Below, in pieces: positions 25,751 to 34,420 of a stretch of DNA of 64,000 nucleotides; within the stretch, counting starts at the first letter, position 1; every line of letters starts with the position of its first letter. A program made the translations under genes and the position numbers. Under the pieces are notes generated by a model. It worked only from the letters and a program-made list of their open reading frames with translations, was not told the DNA's origin and did not search any database. The stretch is taken from the NCBI RefSeq assembly GCF_001038425.2, contig NZ_LDPV02000030.1, positions 1 to 64,000 of the forward strand. The letters run 5' to 3'. This stretch comes from Ornithinibacillus contaminans. Lineage in GTDB: Bacteria; Bacillota; Bacilli; Bacillales; Amphibacillaceae.

Positions 25751-26709
25751 TAGCCAATCTCCTTTTTATATGCTTTATAGCTCTTCCAAATGTCATAGCC
25801 CAACTTCTTATAAAAGTCGATAATACCAGTCCAGTCAATAATAATATCCGTCACTCCACGCTCCCGAAGAGCAGCCACTGCTGCCCGCACGACAGCCAAC
25901 CCGTAGCCATTCTTCCGCCGAGAAGCAGCAACACCAAGTGGTCCAATTCCACCAACCGTATCGACATCAAACAATGGTGCCCAGTTAACATTTCCCATCA
26001 TTATAGGTGACAAAGCATCATTTATCCGGCAAAATCCAATAATTTTCCCATTCTCCTTCACCACGACAAACTCCCTGCCAGTGCCACCTTTTTTAAAATA
26101 ATGCATGGCTTCATACTCCCATCTACCAGGAAAGCAACGGTGCATAAAATCTAATAATGCGTCCTTTTCTCCTTCCTGTAAAAGCAAAAATTCCACATTT
26201 TGCATCGCTGGCCATGCAAGCTTTTCGCTAGCCAAATACGTACACTTCATATCATAATCGGTTACATAATGCTGGTAGTCTCGTTTTTCAAACCACCGTG
26301 CCGTTTCCTTATCCTCACTTGGTACACCAGGAAAATAATGATACGTATCTCTGCCTAACGTAATCCCCTTCATTCCTTTTTCCTTCAATACCTCTTCCGC
26401 ATGCCTAAGTAACAGTGTACCAATCCCTTGCTTTCGATACGCTGAATCAACTAACAGTGCTTGAATCCAGCCAATATCATCGCGCATTTTAACTGGCGTT
26501 TCTTCCTTTACATATTTCACAATAACAAAGCCAATCACACGATCTTTCTCATTAACAACTATCCGCGAACCACCATACGAAATATTTTCATCCAAAAAGC
26601 TATTCTGCAATAATAATTCCTTACGCATTGGAAAGCGTTCCTCTAATTCCTTATTCCATAATGCTACTAGTTCTTCTAGTCTAACACTCCGCCAGGGCTT
26701 CAATTGCAT
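25750..26709 (-). CDS. Tandem-GNAT acetyltransferase, GlmA-like (copy 1)
   Basis: About 319 residues with two GNAT domains. The first carries ALLVDSAYRKQGIGTLLL near residue 90, the second GPLGVAASRRKNGYGLAVV near 260. Clostridium acetobutylicum GlmA, a glucosamine/glucosaminide N-acetyltransferase encoded with nagZ and murK, has this tandem layout. Bacillus peptidoglycan contains de-N-acetylated sugars, so re-acetylation before NagZ would make sense; this is inference. GGGAGG seven bases before the ATG at 26709 sets the start; a longer frame begins at 26724. Confidence 0.7.
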   Translation of the reverse strand: MQLKPWRSVRLEELVALWNKELEERFPMRKELLLQNSFLDENISYGGSRIVVNEKDRVIGFVIVKYVKEETPVKMRDDIGWIQALLVDSAYRKQGIGTLLLRHAEEVLKEKGMKGITLGRDTYHYFPGVPSEDKETARWFEKRDYQHYVTDYDMKCTYLASEKLAWPAMQNVEFLLLQEGEKDALLDFMHRCFPGRWEYEAMHYFKKGGTGREFVVVKENGKIIGFCRINDALSPIMMGNVNWAPLFDVDTVGGIGPLGVAASRRKNGYGLAVVRAAVAALRERGVTDIIIDWTGIIDFYKKLGYDIWKSYKAYKKEIG

Positions 26710-26771
26710 CCCATTTCCTCCCATCTAATAAAATAAGCCAACCCAATTGAGTCAGCTCTTCCTATGTTGTC

Positions 26772-27641
26772 TTACTTCTTCTTATCATTCATCGTTATAA
26801 AATTAATTGCATCACGCGTCACATCAATGTACTCTACGGTCTCCTCATATTTCAAAGTCGCAACACGCATAAACAGGATATCAATGACCTGTAGTTGCCC
26901 AATTCGTGATGATGTTGCCCCACTGCGAAATGTCGGTTCCCGCGTTGCTGACGTATACAAACGAATATCAGCATGATCCGCCACCTTAGAACTACCATAT
27001 TTCGTTAGACTAATTGTTTTCATGTTTTTCATCTTGGCAAGCTCTAATATCTTTGCAACCTCTTTCGTTTCACCCGAAAACGAAATTCCTACCACGACAT
27101 CATCCTCATCACCATTTGCAACAAGTGTTGCCGCCATATGAATATCGGAAAATGCGTGGACTGTTTTGTTGATTCGTAAAAATTTCTGCTCGGCATCTTT
27201 CGCAATAATCCCAGATGCCCCCACACCAATAAAGTGAATTTTCTTCGCATGTAATAAGAGATGAACTGCTTTTTCCAGCTCATCCGTCCTGAGTAGTTCA
27301 GCAGTTTCACGAATCGTTTGGATGCTATTGTTCGTCATTTTATCAATAATTGCTTGCAACGGTTCATTTGGTTTAATATCTCGGAATCCCTCATTCGTTG
27401 TCTTTTGGATATCTCCAGCAATACGAAATTTCAAATCTTGAAACCCATTTAAATCAAGCGATTTACAAAGTCGTATAACGGCAGCACCACTTGTTTCACT
27501 TCTTTTGCCAAGTTCTTGAACAGTCAGCTTGATCGCCTCTTCAGGATGGCTAATGATATACGATGCAATCTTTTTCTCTGAGGGAGGCAACGTAGGTAAC
27601 ATCTCCGTTAACATCGTTAAGCCGCCAGTCATGTAAGACAT
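26772..27641 (-). CDS. murR: RpiR-family regulator, MurR-like
   Basis: A 289-residue regulator with an N-terminal RpiR helix-turn-helix (LPPSEKKIASYIISHPEEAI, then ETSGAAVIRLCKSL) and a C-terminal SIS sugar-phosphate-binding domain (KKIHFIGVGASG and ISFSGETKEV). MurR proteins repress MurNAc catabolic genes until MurNAc 6-phosphate binds. It lies between the two GNAT genes in the murQ operon, which supports this specificity. An operator for it was not identified. Confidence 0.8.
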   Translation of the reverse strand: MSYMTGGLTMLTEMLPTLPPSEKKIASYIISHPEEAIKLTVQELGKRSETSGAAVIRLCKSLDLNGFQDLKFRIAGDIQKTTNEGFRDIKPNEPLQAIIDKMTNNSIQTIRETAELLRTDELEKAVHLLLHAKKIHFIGVGASGIIAKDAEQKFLRINKTVHAFSDIHMAATLVANGDEDDVVVGISFSGETKEVAKILELAKMKNMKTISLTKYGSSKVADHADIRLYTSATREPTFRSGATSSRIGQLQVIDILFMRVATLKYEETVEYIDVTRDAINFITMNDKKK

Positions 27642-27668
27642 GCGTTCAACTCACTTTCTCTATTCCCA

Positions 27669-28616
27669 TTAACATTCCAGTTTCATCACATGAAATGTTC
27701 TAGTTATTTCAAATCCAGTTTTCAAATACAAATGTCCTGCTGCACTTTTCTCCCCAGTCCATAAAAACCAAGCATTATGCAGCCCCTCAGCCTTCATGCG
27801 GAATAAACATTCATGAAGCAAAAGCTTTCCAAGTCCTTTCCCTTGCTGCTCTGGATCCACACCAAACGGACCGAACCGCTCTCCAACACCTTCATACCCA
27901 CCATACAAACAAAATCCTACCAATTTTTCCTGGTGCCTAGCAATTAGAATTCGCTCTAGTGGTAAAACCTGCAGGATTCCTTCTCGAATTGCCCTACCCC
28001 AATCTGGGTTAAACACTTTGTTCGCAAATTGAATTACTTCATATAAATCCTTATCCTCTGCAATAGAAAACGTATATCCTTCCGCTTCTCGCTTTGTTTT
28101 GAGCTGTTGAATATCCTCTGTCATATAAAAATCTAGTAAACTAAGGTCCATTGCAACCGGAGAATATAGTCTAGTAAATCCCTGCTTTTGCAGAAACTGA
28201 TAGCCCTCTGGATAAGTAGCTTCATCCAATCCCGGTAAAATATAATTCGGTGCATAGGAAGAAAAGAATATACTTTTTCTACCATTCTCTTTTAAAAATT
28301 TTACCACATTTTGGAATAGATTTGTTCCAATTCCATTGTTCTGATACTTTTTCGCCACAAAGAAAAACGTAATCCAGCCACTATCTTCTTCCAGATCTGT
28401 TCCTATCATCGGGAGTAATCTTCTTAAGCCATATACACAACCAACCAGTCGGTCCTCATCATAGGCTAACTGTAATCCTTTTGGATCAAAGTTTGCATCC
28501 AATAAAACTAGATTCCGAAATCTACTAGCAGTTATCGGATCCTTCGGTAGACAGCTATTCCAAAGCGCAACAATGTTTTCTTCATCACCTGACTGATAAC
28601 ATCGGTAAGTGATCAT
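27669..28616 (-). CDS. Tandem-GNAT acetyltransferase, GlmA-like (copy 2)
   Basis: A 315-residue protein with two GNAT domains: WITFFFVAKKYQNNGIGTNLF near residue 88 and GPFGVDPEQQGKGLGKLLL near 260. It is a paralogue of the tandem GNAT at 25750-26709 in the same operon. AGGGGAG six bases before the ATG at 28616 is decisive over the longer frame from 28676. It starts one base after the murQ stop. A glucosaminide N-acetyltransferase role as in clostridial GlmA is inferred; the reason for two copies is unknown. Confidence 0.7.
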   Translation of the reverse strand: MITYRCYQSGDEENIVALWNSCLPKDPITASRFRNLVLLDANFDPKGLQLAYDEDRLVGCVYGLRRLLPMIGTDLEEDSGWITFFFVAKKYQNNGIGTNLFQNVVKFLKENGRKSIFFSSYAPNYILPGLDEATYPEGYQFLQKQGFTRLYSPVAMDLSLLDFYMTEDIQQLKTKREAEGYTFSIAEDKDLYEVIQFANKVFNPDWGRAIREGILQVLPLERILIARHQEKLVGFCLYGGYEGVGERFGPFGVDPEQQGKGLGKLLLHECLFRMKAEGLHNAWFLWTGEKSAAGHLYLKTGFEITRTFHVMKLEC

Positions 28617-28617
28617 G

Positions 28618-29538
28618 TTAAACTCCCCTTTTTTCTGCAATGTCAATTGCTTTTCGAACAAAACCATTTGCATCAAGAATAGCTTTCCTTGCCACGTCCA
28701 CTGTAACCCCTGTTTTAATCATGACAATCGCAGGCTTTACTTCATTCTTCGTTTCATCCAATGTTTTCTTCGCATGGTCATACGGTACATTGGTGATTGT
28801 CGATACGATATTAATTGCTCTTTCCTGTAATTTGTGATTACTTACCTTCACATCTACCATCAAATTTTCATACACTTTACCGATTTTAATCATCGTTGCG
28901 GTGGTAAGCATATTAAGAACCAGTTTATGTGCGGTAGCTGCTTTCATCCTTGTCGATCCTGTAATCACCTCTGGACCAGTTTCAACCTCAATCGCCACAT
29001 CGGCAAATTTGCTAATAACAGCATTTTTATTACTCGTCAAACTCACTGTTGATGCACCAATTCCCCTAGCATATTGAAGTGCCCCAGCAACATATGGAGT
29101 ACGTCCACTTGCTGCAATCCCAACGACAACATCTATCTCGGTTACACCGCGTTGCCTCAGGTCATCTGCCCCCAATTGTTCACTATCCTCAGCACCTTCA
29201 ACCGCCTTTTCAATTGCTCTTGTACCACCAGCCATAACCGCCTGCACCAAATCAGGTGGTGTACTATAAGTCGGCGGACATTCCACCGCATCTAAAATAC
29301 CTAGTCTACCACTTGTTCCTGCCCCTACATAAAATAACTTTCCACCATTTTTCAATGAATCGTAAATTTTATTAACAGCCATTTCAACAACCGGCAATAC
29401 CGCTTGCACCGCCAATGCTACCTTCTGATCTTCCTGATTAATAACCGTTAATATATCAGAAGTAGACATGCTATCAATCGTCATCGAACGCTCATTTCTC
29501 ATTTCTGTCATCAAAGCTGATAAATTATTCATTTGCAT
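28618..29538 (-). CDS. murQ: N-acetylmuramic acid 6-phosphate etherase
   Basis: Cleaves the lactyl ether of MurNAc 6-phosphate to GlcNAc 6-phosphate and D-lactate, the committing step of MurNAc recycling. The 306-residue SIS-domain protein has the family signatures [20 protein letters not shown] and [20 protein letters not shown], plus a C-terminal three-helix domain. It marks the island as MurNAc catabolism. AGGATGG lies just before the ATG. Confidence 0.95.
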   Translation of the reverse strand: MQMNNLSALMTEMRNERSMTIDSMSTSDILTVINQEDQKVALAVQAVLPVVEMAVNKIYDSLKNGGKLFYVGAGTSGRLGILDAVECPPTYSTPPDLVQAVMAGGTRAIEKAVEGAEDSEQLGADDLRQRGVTEIDVVVGIAASGRTPYVAGALQYARGIGASTVSLTSNKNAVISKFADVAIEVETGPEVITGSTRMKAATAHKLVLNMLTTATMIKIGKVYENLMVDVKVSNHKLQERAINIVSTITNVPYDHAKKTLDETKNEVKPAIVMIKTGVTVDVARKAILDANGFVRKAIDIAEKRGV

Positions 29539-29626
29539 ACCATCCTATTTCACTTCATCCCATATAGCATGAAGTTAATTTAGTTTCCTCGTGTTTACTG
29601 TTTACTACAGTTCATTAATTTTCCGG

Positions 29627-29786
29627 CTGATATGTTAGGATATCTACTGATATTTCTTATTCCCTGCTGATATCCGGCCATACCTACTGATGTTTCCCAT
29701 TCCCTGCTGATATCCGGCCATATCTGCTGATGTTTCCCATTCCCTGCTGATATCCTGCCATTTCTACTGATACCGCCCAAACCCGA
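29627..29786. repeat. Phased CTGAT array, 20-nt period
   Basis: Eight CTGAT copies start every 20 bases exactly: 29627, 29647, 29667, 29687, 29707, 29727, 29747 and 29767. Two unit types alternate, one like CTGATATCCGGCCATAYCTR and one like CTGATRTTTCCCATTCCCTG, so there is also a 40-base period. The array fills the gap between the sugar permease and murQ. A period of 20 is not a multiple of 3, so it is not a coding repeat. Confidence 0.88.
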
Positions 29787-30752
29787 TTATTCCTTCACGC
29801 CACCCAAAGTCAATCCTTTTACAAAATGACGCTGGAAGAAAATAAATACGATGATCATTGGAATCGAAGCGATAGCAGCTCCACTCATGAGTAGCTTGAA
29901 ATCTGCTAGATTAGCATCCTGTAACGTTTTTAGTCCAACCGGTAATGTATACAATTTCGCACTATTTAATACGATAATTGGCCATAGGAAGGAGTTCCAT
30001 ACGTTCATAAATGTAAATATCCCTAATGCTGCTAATCCTGGTCTAGCAAGGGGTAAGACAATACTCCAATACGTTTTCCATTCACTTGCCCCATCGATTT
30101 TAGCCGCTTCCAATAATTCATCTGGAATCGAGAACATGAATTGCCGCATTAAAAACACCCCAAATACCATCGATAAATCCGGTAAAATTAGCGCCCAATG
30201 CGTATCCATTAAATTTAAATCACGGATCATAATGAACATCGGAACTAGCGTTACCTGTGATGGGATCATCATGGTGGAAATAATTAACCAGAAGATAAAA
30301 TTTCGTCCCGGAAACTTCTTCTTTGCTAGTACATATCCGGCCATCGAATCAAATAATAGTATTCCAATCGTCACCACTACACCGATGTACAAACTGTTAA
30401 TAAACCACATTCCCATATTATTTTGCTGGAATAATCGTTTAAAACCGGAAAACATATCGGTTACAATTTTATCCATCACGTCACGGTGATAGGCTTCTTG
30501 TTCCGTATCCCCTATTTTTTCAGCTTCCCTTGCTTTTCCCCAATGCTCAAAATACTCTGGTATTCCAACTGGAAACATCTTTGGTGGATTGGCATTCACA
30601 TAGGAAGTCGGACGATCTAGCTCCTCGTCCTGATAACTACTTAACTGAACAGAAGTACTAAACACCCAGTACAATGGCAAAAGGGAAATAACAGCTGCCG
30701 AGATTAACAATATATAGACAATCGTCTTCTTCAAACTAAATCGCTTATTCAT
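29787..30752 (-). CDS. CUT1 sugar ABC permease, MalG-like
   Basis: A 321-residue permease of a sugar importer with six predicted helices and the EAA loop EAAKIDGASEWKTYWSIVLP. Between helix 1 (to residue 34) and helix 2 (from about 117) it has an outward polar segment about 40 residues longer than usual, rich in charged residues (for example WGKAREAEKIGDTEQEAYH). It works with the permease and binding protein encoded just upstream. Its setting among murQ, nagZ and anmK suggests muropeptide sugars as substrate. Confidence 0.85.
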   Translation of the reverse strand: MNKRFSLKKTIVYILLISAAVISLLPLYWVFSTSVQLSSYQDEELDRPTSYVNANPPKMFPVGIPEYFEHWGKAREAEKIGDTEQEAYHRDVMDKIVTDMFSGFKRLFQQNNMGMWFINSLYIGVVVTIGILLFDSMAGYVLAKKKFPGRNFIFWLIISTMMIPSQVTLVPMFIMIRDLNLMDTHWALILPDLSMVFGVFLMRQFMFSIPDELLEAAKIDGASEWKTYWSIVLPLARPGLAALGIFTFMNVWNSFLWPIIVLNSAKLYTLPVGLKTLQDANLADFKLLMSGAAIASIPMIIVFIFFQRHFVKGLTLGGVKE

Positions 30753-30763
30753 GTATTTCCCTC

Positions 30764-31696
30764 CTACTCGTCATGGCGTAATGCTCTGTATTGGAGAATT
30801 GATACCACTAAAATGATGAAAAATAAGACAACAGATTGTGCCGCAGCCAAACCAAACTCAAAATCTCGGAAACCAGTTTTATAGATTAAGTGCACTAATG
30901 TTTCCGTTGCATACCCAGGACCGCCACCAGTCATTAAAATGATTTGCGTAAATACCTGGAAGGAACCAATCGTACTTAGTAGCGTTAAATACACCGTCGA
31001 TGGCTTTAACATCGGAATTGTGATTCGCATCCATTTCTGAAATGCATTAGCACCATCAATCGTTGCGGCTTCGTATAAGGAATCAGATATGGAGCTCATC
31101 GAAGCTAAATATAAGATAATCCCAACACCAAATGGTATAAGCATTTGCATAATAATAATTGCTGATAAAGCTGAATCTGTTTGACCAAGCCAGTTAACCG
31201 AATCCATCCCAAACCAACCGATAACATGATTAAATAAGCCAAACTCATAGTTATACATCCATCGCCATACCATCGCAATGATGACCATCGATGTCACTGT
31301 AGGTAAATAGAATGCCGCTCGGAAAAAGCTTTGCGCAAACCTACCTAACGAATGAATGAGCGATGCAGCAATTAAAGCGGTAATAACATTGAATGGTACC
31401 GTTATTACTGTATAGATGGATGTATTGAGAAGTGCTTTCTTAAAGGCATCACTTTCAAACACCTGCATATAATTAGCAAACCCAACGAATACGTTCGAAT
31501 CCATAATGCGGTATTCTTGAAATGATAAAACAAACGCCCAAACAACCGGTATGGCGATAAAGATAACAAATAACATTAATTTTGGGAGTAAAAAGAGGTA
31601 TGCTGCATAGTTTTTTCGCATCAAATACCCAGTTCTTTTTAAACTCTTTCCAGCACTTTTCATTGAATTTTTAATTGATGTAGTAGATCCGTCCAA
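30764..31696 (-). CDS. CUT1 sugar ABC permease, MalF-like
   Basis: A 310-residue permease partner with six predicted helices and the EAA loop EAATIDGANAFQKWMRITIP. The start is a TTG at 31696 with GGAGGGAG before it. It is followed after 11 bases by the MalG-like gene. No ATPase gene accompanies the pair, so a shared ATPase such as MsmX encoded elsewhere is expected. Confidence 0.85.
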   Translation of the reverse strand: MDGSTTSIKNSMKSAGKSLKRTGYLMRKNYAAYLFLLPKLMLFVIFIAIPVVWAFVLSFQEYRIMDSNVFVGFANYMQVFESDAFKKALLNTSIYTVITVPFNVITALIAASLIHSLGRFAQSFFRAAFYLPTVTSMVIIAMVWRWMYNYEFGLFNHVIGWFGMDSVNWLGQTDSALSAIIIMQMLIPFGVGIILYLASMSSISDSLYEAATIDGANAFQKWMRITIPMLKPSTVYLTLLSTIGSFQVFTQIILMTGGGPGYATETLVHLIYKTGFRDFEFGLAAAQSVVLFFIILVVSILQYRALRHDE

Positions 31697-31813
31697 ATTT
31701 CTCCCTCCCCGCTGTCCTTTTCACTATGTAAAGCCTGATAAAGAATTACCAATATCACTATCCGATGAAGAAAAGCTGGTAGACTCTGGAATCCCAAAGT
31801 CTACCTTTCATCC

Positions 31814-33163
31814 CTACTCTAGCAATGCTTCCACCTCAGGTTTAGCAGTAGCCATTGCTTCTTCAGCGGTTTTCTCACCGTTAAATACAAGCTGCAATTC
31901 ACGTTGAATAATTTCATCAATCTTCTTCCACTCTGGATGACGCGGTAGCATCACCACTTGTGAAGACATTTCTTGTGCACGTGCCATTTCTGGATTATCT
32001 GCATATGGATCTTGTTCTGCTGCACTAATGCGAGCTGGGAAGATACCATACTCTTGCGCCATTAGGAATTGCTCATCTGTATCAGAAATGAATTTCATGA
32101 ACTCCGCGACAACTTCCTTCTTCGCATCACTTTCTTGCTTAAACATCGTCCAACCACCGACACCACCAATTGTAATTGGCTCTCCGGTTGAACCAGTTGG
32201 ATAATTGGCTACCATAAAGTTAGTTGGATACGCGGATTGAGCAGATGTAATCGCCCAAGTAGCCCACGGTTCCATTGCTACAGTACGTTGCTCTTCACTT
32301 GCCCATGCTTGGAAGGTACCTCCAACATCAGCACCACCCATTGAAACTGGGGCAACACCATCCTCAAGCTTCAAATCTGCAAGTGCTTGAATAGCTTCAA
32401 TTGCTTCGGGTGAATCAAAGGTAAACTCCGATAAGTCATCACTTAAAGGCTGTGCTCCATTCATGTAGAAAAATGGCCATGCTTCATAATAGCCAGGCAT
32501 GATATACGTCGAAAATCCATAAACATCCATTTCGCCATCACCATCACGATCAAATGTTAATTTCTCAGCTGTTTCAACGAATTCATCCCAAGTCCATTCT
32601 CCATTTGCAGGTGGTTCCACACCAACCTCTTCAAACAAATCTAAGTTTAACAACATCGAATGAACGGTTAGTGAGTTTGGAATACCGTATAATTTATCAT
32701 TGTACGTATACGCATCAAGTGCATTGTCATAGAAATCACGTAACTCATCCTCTGTAAAGAAATCATTCAGAGGCTCCACAACACCTTGTTCGATATGATC
32801 AATGCTCACAGCACTTCCACTAATATCCACTGGTGCAATATCTGGCCATGATTGACCGGCAATATTAACCCCTAGTTTATCTGGCATCTCAGCCCAAGGA
32901 ACCTGTACCAACTCAATCTCTACCCCTTCATGAGCAGCTTCAAATTCCTCAATTTTTTCTTCTAACCAGAAATATTTATTCCCTTCACCATCTTCACCAG
33001 ATGTATCCCCCTCTTTTGCCCAACGAGGTCCATCCCAGATTGTAATCGTTCCAGTCCAGTTACCATCTGCATCTGTCTCACCAGATGAATCATTGTTACA
33101 GGCACTTAATACAAGTACACATGCCAATAACAGCATCAAAAACAGTTTCATTTTTCCTTTCAT
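31814..33163 (-). CDS. Sugar-binding lipoprotein (CUT1), probably for muropeptide sugars
   Basis: A 449-residue extracellular binding protein. Lipoprotein signal with lipobox LSAC (Cys22), then a serine- and acid-rich linker and the SBP_bac_1 fold, with ITIWDGPRW near the mature N-terminus and GGVGGWTMFK in the second lobe. Its lengthened N-terminal lobe suits an oligosaccharide. Substrate by context: MurNAc, GlcNAc-MurNAc or muropeptides; this has no direct sequence proof. It lies 60 bases after anmK. Confidence 0.85.
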   Translation of the reverse strand: MKGKMKLFLMLLLACVLVLSACNNDSSGETDADGNWTGTITIWDGPRWAKEGDTSGEDGEGNKYFWLEEKIEEFEAAHEGVEIELVQVPWAEMPDKLGVNIAGQSWPDIAPVDISGSAVSIDHIEQGVVEPLNDFFTEDELRDFYDNALDAYTYNDKLYGIPNSLTVHSMLLNLDLFEEVGVEPPANGEWTWDEFVETAEKLTFDRDGDGEMDVYGFSTYIMPGYYEAWPFFYMNGAQPLSDDLSEFTFDSPEAIEAIQALADLKLEDGVAPVSMGGADVGGTFQAWASEEQRTVAMEPWATWAITSAQSAYPTNFMVANYPTGSTGEPITIGGVGGWTMFKQESDAKKEVVAEFMKFISDTDEQFLMAQEYGIFPARISAAEQDPYADNPEMARAQEMSSQVVMLPRHPEWKKIDEIIQRELQLVFNGEKTAEEAMATAKPEVEALLE

Positions 33164-33223
33164 GGTTACTTCCCCCTACTGTTAATTTTCAATCGTTCAA
33201 CAAAAATGGATGAATGCTTGAAA

Positions 33224-34420
33224 TTATTCACCTCCTTCAGCAGACCCCCATGCTACTTTTCCCATCATGACTTTCGATTCTGCCCCAGTAGCTGCTGGTA
33301 AATTATTCGTTCTTTTATTCAAATACTGATAGCCTAGCAACGCGAAAACCATTGCTTCTTTTGCATCAGCAGGCATCCCAATGTCATCGGTTTTATGTAC
33401 AGTTATCATTTCTGGCATGTGCCTTTTAATAGCGTTCATTAATGTTGTATTATTACTACCTCCACCACTGACAAAAACCTCCCGAAGCTTTACTTGCATA
33501 GCATAGCGATTTAGTTCATTTGCCAGTGTAACCGCAGTTAATTCGGTAATTGTCGCAATTCGGTCTTCAAAACTAATCGACCGTTCCTCCGCCTCATCCC
33601 AAAGTTTACGGGCATATTCCTCCCCGAAAAGCTCTCTTCCAGTGGACTTCGGTGGTTGCTGTGCATAATACGGCTCTAGCAATAATTTCTCCAGCCATTC
33701 TAGGTTCGTTTTGCCTTTTGCCGCGATGAAGCCGTCTTTGTCATAAGCTTGTTTACCATTCGTCATTCGTTTAGCAAAATAATCAATAATCATGTTACCA
33801 GGACCTGTATCATATGCCTGAACATCAGACTCCTTACAATTTGCTGGTAGTACCGTTATATTGGAAATTCCACCGATATTCACGAGCACACGACCAATTG
33901 CTTTTTCACGAAATAATAGAAAATCAGCATAAGGCACAAGTGGTGCTCCTTGACCACCAGCAGCCATGTCTCGTGTTCGAAAGTCTCCTACCGTTGTAAT
34001 ACCAGTTCTTTCGGCAATCATACTAATATCCCCAATTTGTAGTGTAGCTGTTACGTTCTCACCAGCTATATCAATCCCAATGGGCTGATGGTAAATGGTT
34101 TGACCATGGGAACTAATAAAGGCGATCTCTTCCCTTCGAAGACCAGCACCCTGTATCCCTTTTAACGCTGCATCTGCATATAACTTACCCAGTAACATAT
34201 TCATACTTGCTATCAGTTGGATCGTGGCACTAGTCAGATCGCAAAGTGCTAATAGGTGCCGCTTAATGTCAGCTGCATATGGAAAGGATTCAAAATACGT
34301 CAATTCGAGCTGGATCGTTTCTTTCTCTACTATCCTTACGACAGCTATATCTATACCATCTAAAGAAGTACCTGACATAATTCCGACTGCATAGCAATCA
34401 TCTTGCTGCATTGGCATCAT
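33224..34420 (-). CDS. anmK: Anhydro-N-acetylmuramic acid kinase
   Basis: Converts 1,6-anhydro-MurNAc and ATP to MurNAc 6-phosphate, the substrate of MurQ. The 398-residue ASKHA-fold kinase has GIMSGTSLDGIDI (phosphate loop), SSHGQTIYHQP, the catalytic aspartate in TVGDFRTRDMAAGGQGAPLVP, and FVSGGGSNN. Its ATG overlaps the nagZ stop by one base. Anhydro sugars come only from lytic transglycosylases, so this implies such an enzyme acts on the wall; the SpoIID-domain gene 3 kb away is a candidate source. Confidence 0.93.
   Translation of the reverse strand: MMPMQQDDCYAVGIMSGTSLDGIDIAVVRIVEKETIQLELTYFESFPYAADIKRHLLALCDLTSATIQLIASMNMLLGKLYADAALKGIQGAGLRREEIAFISSHGQTIYHQPIGIDIAGENVTATLQIGDISMIAERTGITTVGDFRTRDMAAGGQGAPLVPYADFLLFREKAIGRVLVNIGGISNITVLPANCKESDVQAYDTGPGNMIIDYFAKRMTNGKQAYDKDGFIAAKGKTNLEWLEKLLLEPYYAQQPPKSTGRELFGEEYARKLWDEAEERSISFEDRIATITELTAVTLANELNRYAMQVKLREVFVSGGGSNNTTLMNAIKRHMPEMITVHKTDDIGMPADAKEAMVFALLGYQYLNKRTNNLPAATGAESKVMMGKVAWGSAEGGE

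Noticed and set aside
29595-29780. Small repeat protein encoded by the CTGAT array on the minus strand
   Set aside because: The period of 20 bases is not a multiple of three, so the apparent peptide changes frame between units, and there is no ribosome binding site.
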